Shown in pieces: positions 31,554 through 34,486 of a stretch of DNA of 34,486 nt. Source of the DNA: an uncultured Alistipes sp. (GTDB lineage: Bacteria; Bacteroidota; Bacteroidia; Bacteroidales; Rikenellaceae). A model generated the notes under the pieces. It saw only the letters and a list, made by a program, of their open reading frames with translations. It was not told the origin of the DNA and made no database searches. Numbering within the stretch: position 1 is the stretch's first letter; every line of letters starts with the position of its first letter. The stretch lies in NCBI GenBank assembly GCA_900545315.1, contig UQYM01000029.1, forward strand, positions 1 to 34,486. Direction: 5' to 3'. The translations under genes were made by a program, and so were the position numbers.

Positions 31554-33689
31554 ATGAGAGCAAAATTTTCAGATTTGACATACGAAGGCACTCCGGCTAA
31601 GAGCTGCTGCAGTGCCAAAGCAGGGGAAGCTCAGCCGTGGGAGACTCCTGAACATATCACCGTCAAAGGCACCTATACGGCCGAAGACCTCGAAGGGATG
31701 GAACACCTGAATTATGCAGCAGGTATCGCCCCCTTCTTGCGTGGCCCCTACAGCACGATGTACGTAATGCGTCCCTGGACCATTCGTCAGTATGCCGGTT
31801 TCTCGACCGCTGCCGAATCCAACGCATTCTATCGTCGTAACCTCGCTTCCGGTCAGAAAGGTCTGTCCGTTGCATTCGACCTGGCTACACACCGTGGTTA
31901 CGATGCTGACCATCCACGTGTAGTGGGTGATGTCGGTAAAGCCGGTGTTTCCATCTGCTCGGTTGAGGATATGAAGGTCCTCTTCGATGGTATTCCATTG
32001 AACAAAATGTCGGTATCCATGACCATGAACGGTGCAGTGCTGCCGATTATGGCCTTCTATATCGTTGCCGGTTTGGAGCAGGGTTGCACCCTCGAACAGC
32101 TGAGCGGTACGATCCAGAACGATATCCTCAAAGAGTTCATGGTGCGTAACACCTACATCTATCCGCCCGAATTCTCGATGCGTATCATCGCCGATATCTT
32201 CGAATACACCTCGAAGAATATGCCTAAATTCAACTCGATCTCTATCTCGGGTTACCACATGCAGGAGGCTGGTGCTACCGCAGACATCGAATTGGCCTAC
32301 ACCCTGGCTGACGGTCTGGAGTATCTCCGTACCGGTGTCAATGCCGGCTTGAATGTCGATGCTTTTGCACCGCGTCTCTCCTTCTTCTGGGCAATCGGTA
32401 TGAACCACTTCATGGAGATCGCCAAGATGCGTGCAGCTCGTCTGCTGTGGGCTAAGATCGTTAAACAGTTCGATCCGAAGAACCCCAAATCTCTGGCTCT
32501 GCGTACCCACTCACAAACTTCGGGATGGTCACTTACCGAGCAGGATCCGTTCAACAATGTCGCTCGTACCGCCATCGAGGCTATGGGTGCTGCTCTGGGT
32601 CACACCCAGTCCCTGCACACCAACGCTCTGGACGAGGCAATCGCTCTGCCGACCGACTTCTCGGCTCGTATTGCACGTAATACGCAGATCTACATCCAAG
32701 AGGAGACCAATATTTGTCGTTCAGTCGATCCATGGGCCGGTTCATACTACGTAGAGAGCCTTACCAACGAGATCGTTCACAGAGCATGGTCGTTGATTCA
32801 GGAGGTAGAGAAGCTGGGCGGTATGGCAAAAGCCATCGAGACCGGTATTCCGAAGATGCGTATCGAAGAGGCTGCTGCCCGCAAACAGGCTCGTATCGAC
32901 TCGGGTATCGACACCATTGTCGGTATCAACCGTTACCGTCTGGACAAAGAGGATCCGATCGATATCCTGGCTGTGGACAACACCGCTGTTCGCGAGTCAC
33001 AGATCAAACGACTCAAAGAGTTGCGTGCTAACCGCGATGAGGCTAAGGTTAAAGCAGCTCTGGATGCCATTACCGAATGCGTTCGCACCAAGAAGGGCAA
33101 CCTGTTGGAGCTGGCCGTAGAGGCTGCGAAGGTTCGCGCTACGCTGGGTGAGATCTCAGACGCATGCGAAAAGGTAGTGGGCCGTTACAATGCAGTTATT
33201 CGTTCCATCTCAGGTGTATATTCAGCAGAAGTGAAAGACGACGCTAAATTTGCCGAAGCCAAGGCTTTGGCCGAGAAATTTGCTAAGAAAGAGGGTCGTC
33301 AGCCTCGTATCATGATTGCCAAACTGGGTCAGGATGGTCACGACCGTGGCGCTAAAGTGGTTGCTACCGGTTATGCCGATATCGGATTCGATGTGGATAT
33401 GGGTCCGTTGTTCCAGACTCCGGCCGAGGCTGCTAAACAGGCTGTCGAAAATGACGTTCACGTAGTGGGTGTATCGTCGTTGGCTGCCGGCCACAAGACC
33501 CTTGTACCACAGATCATCGAGGAGCTCAAGAAATTGGGCCGCGAAGATATTGTGGTTATCGTCGGCGGTGTCATCCCTCACCAGGATTACGACGATTTGT
33601 ACAAAGCCGGTGCTGCCGCAATCTTCGGCCCCGGTACGCCGATCGCTACCGCTGCCATCAAGATCCTCGAGATCCTGTTGGGCGAGTAA
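31554..33689 (+). CDS. mutB: methylmalonyl-CoA mutase large subunit
   Basis: The 711-residue MutB is the catalytic, cobalamin-binding subunit. The substrate barrel includes RPWTIRQYAGFSTAAESN, LSVAFDLATHRGYDADH, SVSMTMNGAVLPIMAFYI and HTNALDEAIALPTDFSARIARN. The C-terminal B12 domain has the DxHxxG motif D594-G-H596-D-R-G599, where His596 becomes the lower axial ligand of cobalt, followed by VGVSSLAAGHKTL and VVIVGGVIPHQDY. It is complete and co-transcribed with mutA, ending in a strong terminator 31 bp after the stop. The N-terminus carries a small Cys-containing segment (SCCSAK) not needed for catalysis. Confidence 0.97.
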   Translation: MRAKFSDLTYEGTPAKSCCSAKAGEAQPWETPEHITVKGTYTAEDLEGMEHLNYAAGIAPFLRGPYSTMYVMRPWTIRQYAGFSTAAESNAFYRRNLASGQKGLSVAFDLATHRGYDADHPRVVGDVGKAGVSICSVEDMKVLFDGIPLNKMSVSMTMNGAVLPIMAFYIVAGLEQGCTLEQLSGTIQNDILKEFMVRNTYIYPPEFSMRIIADIFEYTSKNMPKFNSISISGYHMQEAGATADIELAYTLADGLEYLRTGVNAGLNVDAFAPRLSFFWAIGMNHFMEIAKMRAARLLWAKIVKQFDPKNPKSLALRTHSQTSGWSLTEQDPFNNVARTAIEAMGAALGHTQSLHTNALDEAIALPTDFSARIARNTQIYIQEETNICRSVDPWAGSYYVESLTNEIVHRAWSLIQEVEKLGGMAKAIETGIPKMRIEEAAARKQARIDSGIDTIVGINRYRLDKEDPIDILAVDNTAVRESQIKRLKELRANRDEAKVKAALDAITECVRTKKGNLLELAVEAAKVRATLGEISDACEKVVGRYNAVIRSISGVYSAEVKDDAKFAEAKALAEKFAKKEGRQPRIMIAKLGQDGHDRGAKVVATGYADIGFDVDMGPLFQTPAEAAKQAVENDVHVVGVSSLAAGHKTLVPQIIEELKKLGREDIVVIVGGVIPHQDYDDLYKAGAAAIFGPGTPIATAAIKILEILLGE

Positions 33690-33720
33690 TTCGAACTCTA
33701 TCGACTCCAGGTGGGTCGTC

Positions 33721-33750
33721 AAAGGGAGCGTCAATGACGCTCCCTTTTTT
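33721..33750 (+). terminator. terminator of mutA-mutB
   Basis: Positions 33721-33730 pair perfectly with 33738-33747 (AAAGGGAGCG with CGCTCCCTTT) around TCAATGA, followed by further T residues to 33750. Confidence 0.88.
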
Positions 33751-34257
33751 ATTGGTTAGCTTGCGGATAAATGTAGCGACGGCGTGACAAGAGTGCCTTT
33801 GTTGTGTGTTTAACGGAGAGCTAACCTTTTCTTCATTTGCTGAGTTTGGATCGGTTATGTGCCGAGATATTGAGCTGCCCGAACAGTTAAGCATAGTGTC
33901 TGTGGGCAGGGCTATTGCTGTGGCGAGCAAATTAAATCGTTTGTTGCATGTAATATGTCGCGATAAGCCGGTAGTGTGTGGTGACGCCTGTCTATATATA
34001 AAATAGGGTACTATGGAGCCGATTGTGGAATTGTTTTGACAGAACGATTGAACCATCCCTCTCTCACGTGTATTGAATTTTCTCGGCTGGCAGTGACGAT
34101 CCAAAGCAGTTGTCTAGTAGTAACGACGAGGCTTTTGCGTGGTATTTGCTCGGCTGGAGGAGAGGTTCCAGTAAGAAGTGGGTATAGTTTTCTTGAATGA
34201 CGCTTGCAGATAATGAATTAATGTGTATCTTTGTAGCCGCAACGGTAAAGTCGTTTT
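33751..34257. other. intergenic region between mutB and tRNA-Leu
   Basis: No gene is supported in these 507 bp. GGTTAGCT (33754-33761) is repeated in inverted form at 33819-33826, 57 bp away. The right end holds the tRNA-Leu promoter. Confidence 0.45.
34203..34233 (+). promoter_or_regulatory. promoter of tRNA-Leu
   Basis: CTTG (34203-34206), a 19-nt spacer and TATCTTTG (34226-34233) closely match the Bacteroidota consensus; only the first base of the -33 differs. Confidence 0.75.
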
Positions 34258-34342
34258 GCCCGGATGGCGGAATTGGTAGACGCGTTGGTCTCAAACACCA
34301 ATGGAGCGATCCGTGCCGGTTCGATCCCGGCTCCGGGTACCA
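34258..34342 (+). tRNA. tRNA-Leu (CAA), CCA encoded
   Basis: This is an 85-nt class II tRNA including CCA. Acceptor GCCCGGA pairs with TCCGGGT, the anticodon arm is TTGGT-CTCAAAC-ACCAA with anticodon CAA, there is a long variable arm, and the T-loop is GTTCGATC. The discriminator is A and, unlike the other two tRNAs here, CCA follows in the DNA (34340-34342). It reads TTG codons. Confidence 0.95.
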
Positions 34343-34344
34343 GA

Positions 34345-34392
34345 AAAATCGCTTAATTTGTTGATATAGACGAATTAAGCGATTTTATTTTT
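34345..34392 (+). terminator. terminator of tRNA-Leu
   Basis: A perfect 14-bp stem (34345-34358 with 34373-34386) around a 14-nt loop is followed by ATTTTT. It starts two bases after the tRNA. Confidence 0.87.
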
Positions 34393-34397
34393 CCGGA

Positions 34398-34419
34398 TTT
34401 TCCCCACATTTTCCCCACA
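34398..34419. repeat. 11-bp tandem direct repeat next to tRNA-Leu
   Basis: TTTTCCCCACA occurs twice head to tail (34398-34408 and 34409-34419), just past the tRNA-Leu terminator. The rest of the window shows nothing recognisable. Short direct repeats beside tRNA genes can be integrase arm sites, but no integrase is visible here. Confidence 0.6.
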
Positions 34420-34486
34420 CGTGCTGTGAATGATGTTTTAATCCACCTCTTTTACCCAATCATGCGCATGTTTTGTTATGATCTTT

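Noticed and set aside
33754..33826. 8-bp inverted repeat (GGTTAGCT ... AGCTAACC) as transposon ends
   Set aside because: The repeats are short and only 57 bp apart, with no transposase or target duplication.

Overview
The window looks like chromosomal core DNA of an anaerobic member of Bacteroidota, probably order Bacteroidales. The evidence is: promoters of the TTTG-N19/20-TAnnTTTG type with no clear Shine-Dalgarno sites; lineage-typical proteins (DUF4290, DUF4468, a second EF-G, lipoprotein GH20 and GH106 enzymes); split MutA/MutB methylmalonyl-CoA mutase for succinate-propionate metabolism; and the GGGtGRT/NifU-like pair found in anaerobes. A Rikenellaceae (Alistipes-like) origin fits but cannot be proven from the sequence. 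No phage, IS element or CRISPR array was seen. Three tRNA genes are present: Arg-TCT, Lys-CTT and Leu-CAA.

Layout, left half. Positions 1-1980 hold a minus-strand group: DUF4290 protein, SmpB, and a lipoprotein cut by the window edge. A strong promoter drives it, and an inverted repeat fills that promoter's spacer. Positions 2045-3388 encode a sigma-54-type response regulator that ends without a DNA-binding HTH. Positions 4065-5378 encode MurA with Asp in place of the catalytic Cys. Positions 6025-8181 (minus) encode an EF-G paralogue whose GTPase motifs are altered. Positions 8493-10659 (minus) hold the GGGtGRT protein, a NifU-like scaffold and the CrcB fluoride channel. tRNA-Arg follows, then AmtB, then an exported two-domain protein joining DUF4468 to a flavin-reductase-like domain.

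Layout, right half. Positions 15126-18565 form a compact lipA-lipB-recJ operon. A minus-strand MalY/PatB-type C-S lyase faces a plus-strand RluB-type pseudouridine synthase with a 240-residue charged N-terminal region. After tRNA-Lys comes a minus-strand cluster of a GH20 hexosaminidase, a UbiD-type decarboxylase and a GH106 rhamnosidase-like lipoprotein. The mutA-mutB operon and tRNA-Leu close the window. An 11-bp tandem repeat just past tRNA-Leu may mark an integration boundary.

How the genes work together: most are housekeeping (translation rescue and elongation, wall synthesis, lipoylation, DNA repair, rRNA modification). The accessory-flavoured parts are glycan degradation (GH20, GH106) and propionate metabolism (MutAB). 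The points most worth a second look are the DUF4468/flavin-reductase fusion, the degenerate EF-G paralogue, the GGGtGRT/scaffold pair, the Cys-to-Asp MurA and the HTH-less sigma-54 regulator. Nearly every transcription unit ends in a terminator with a long, almost perfect stem.
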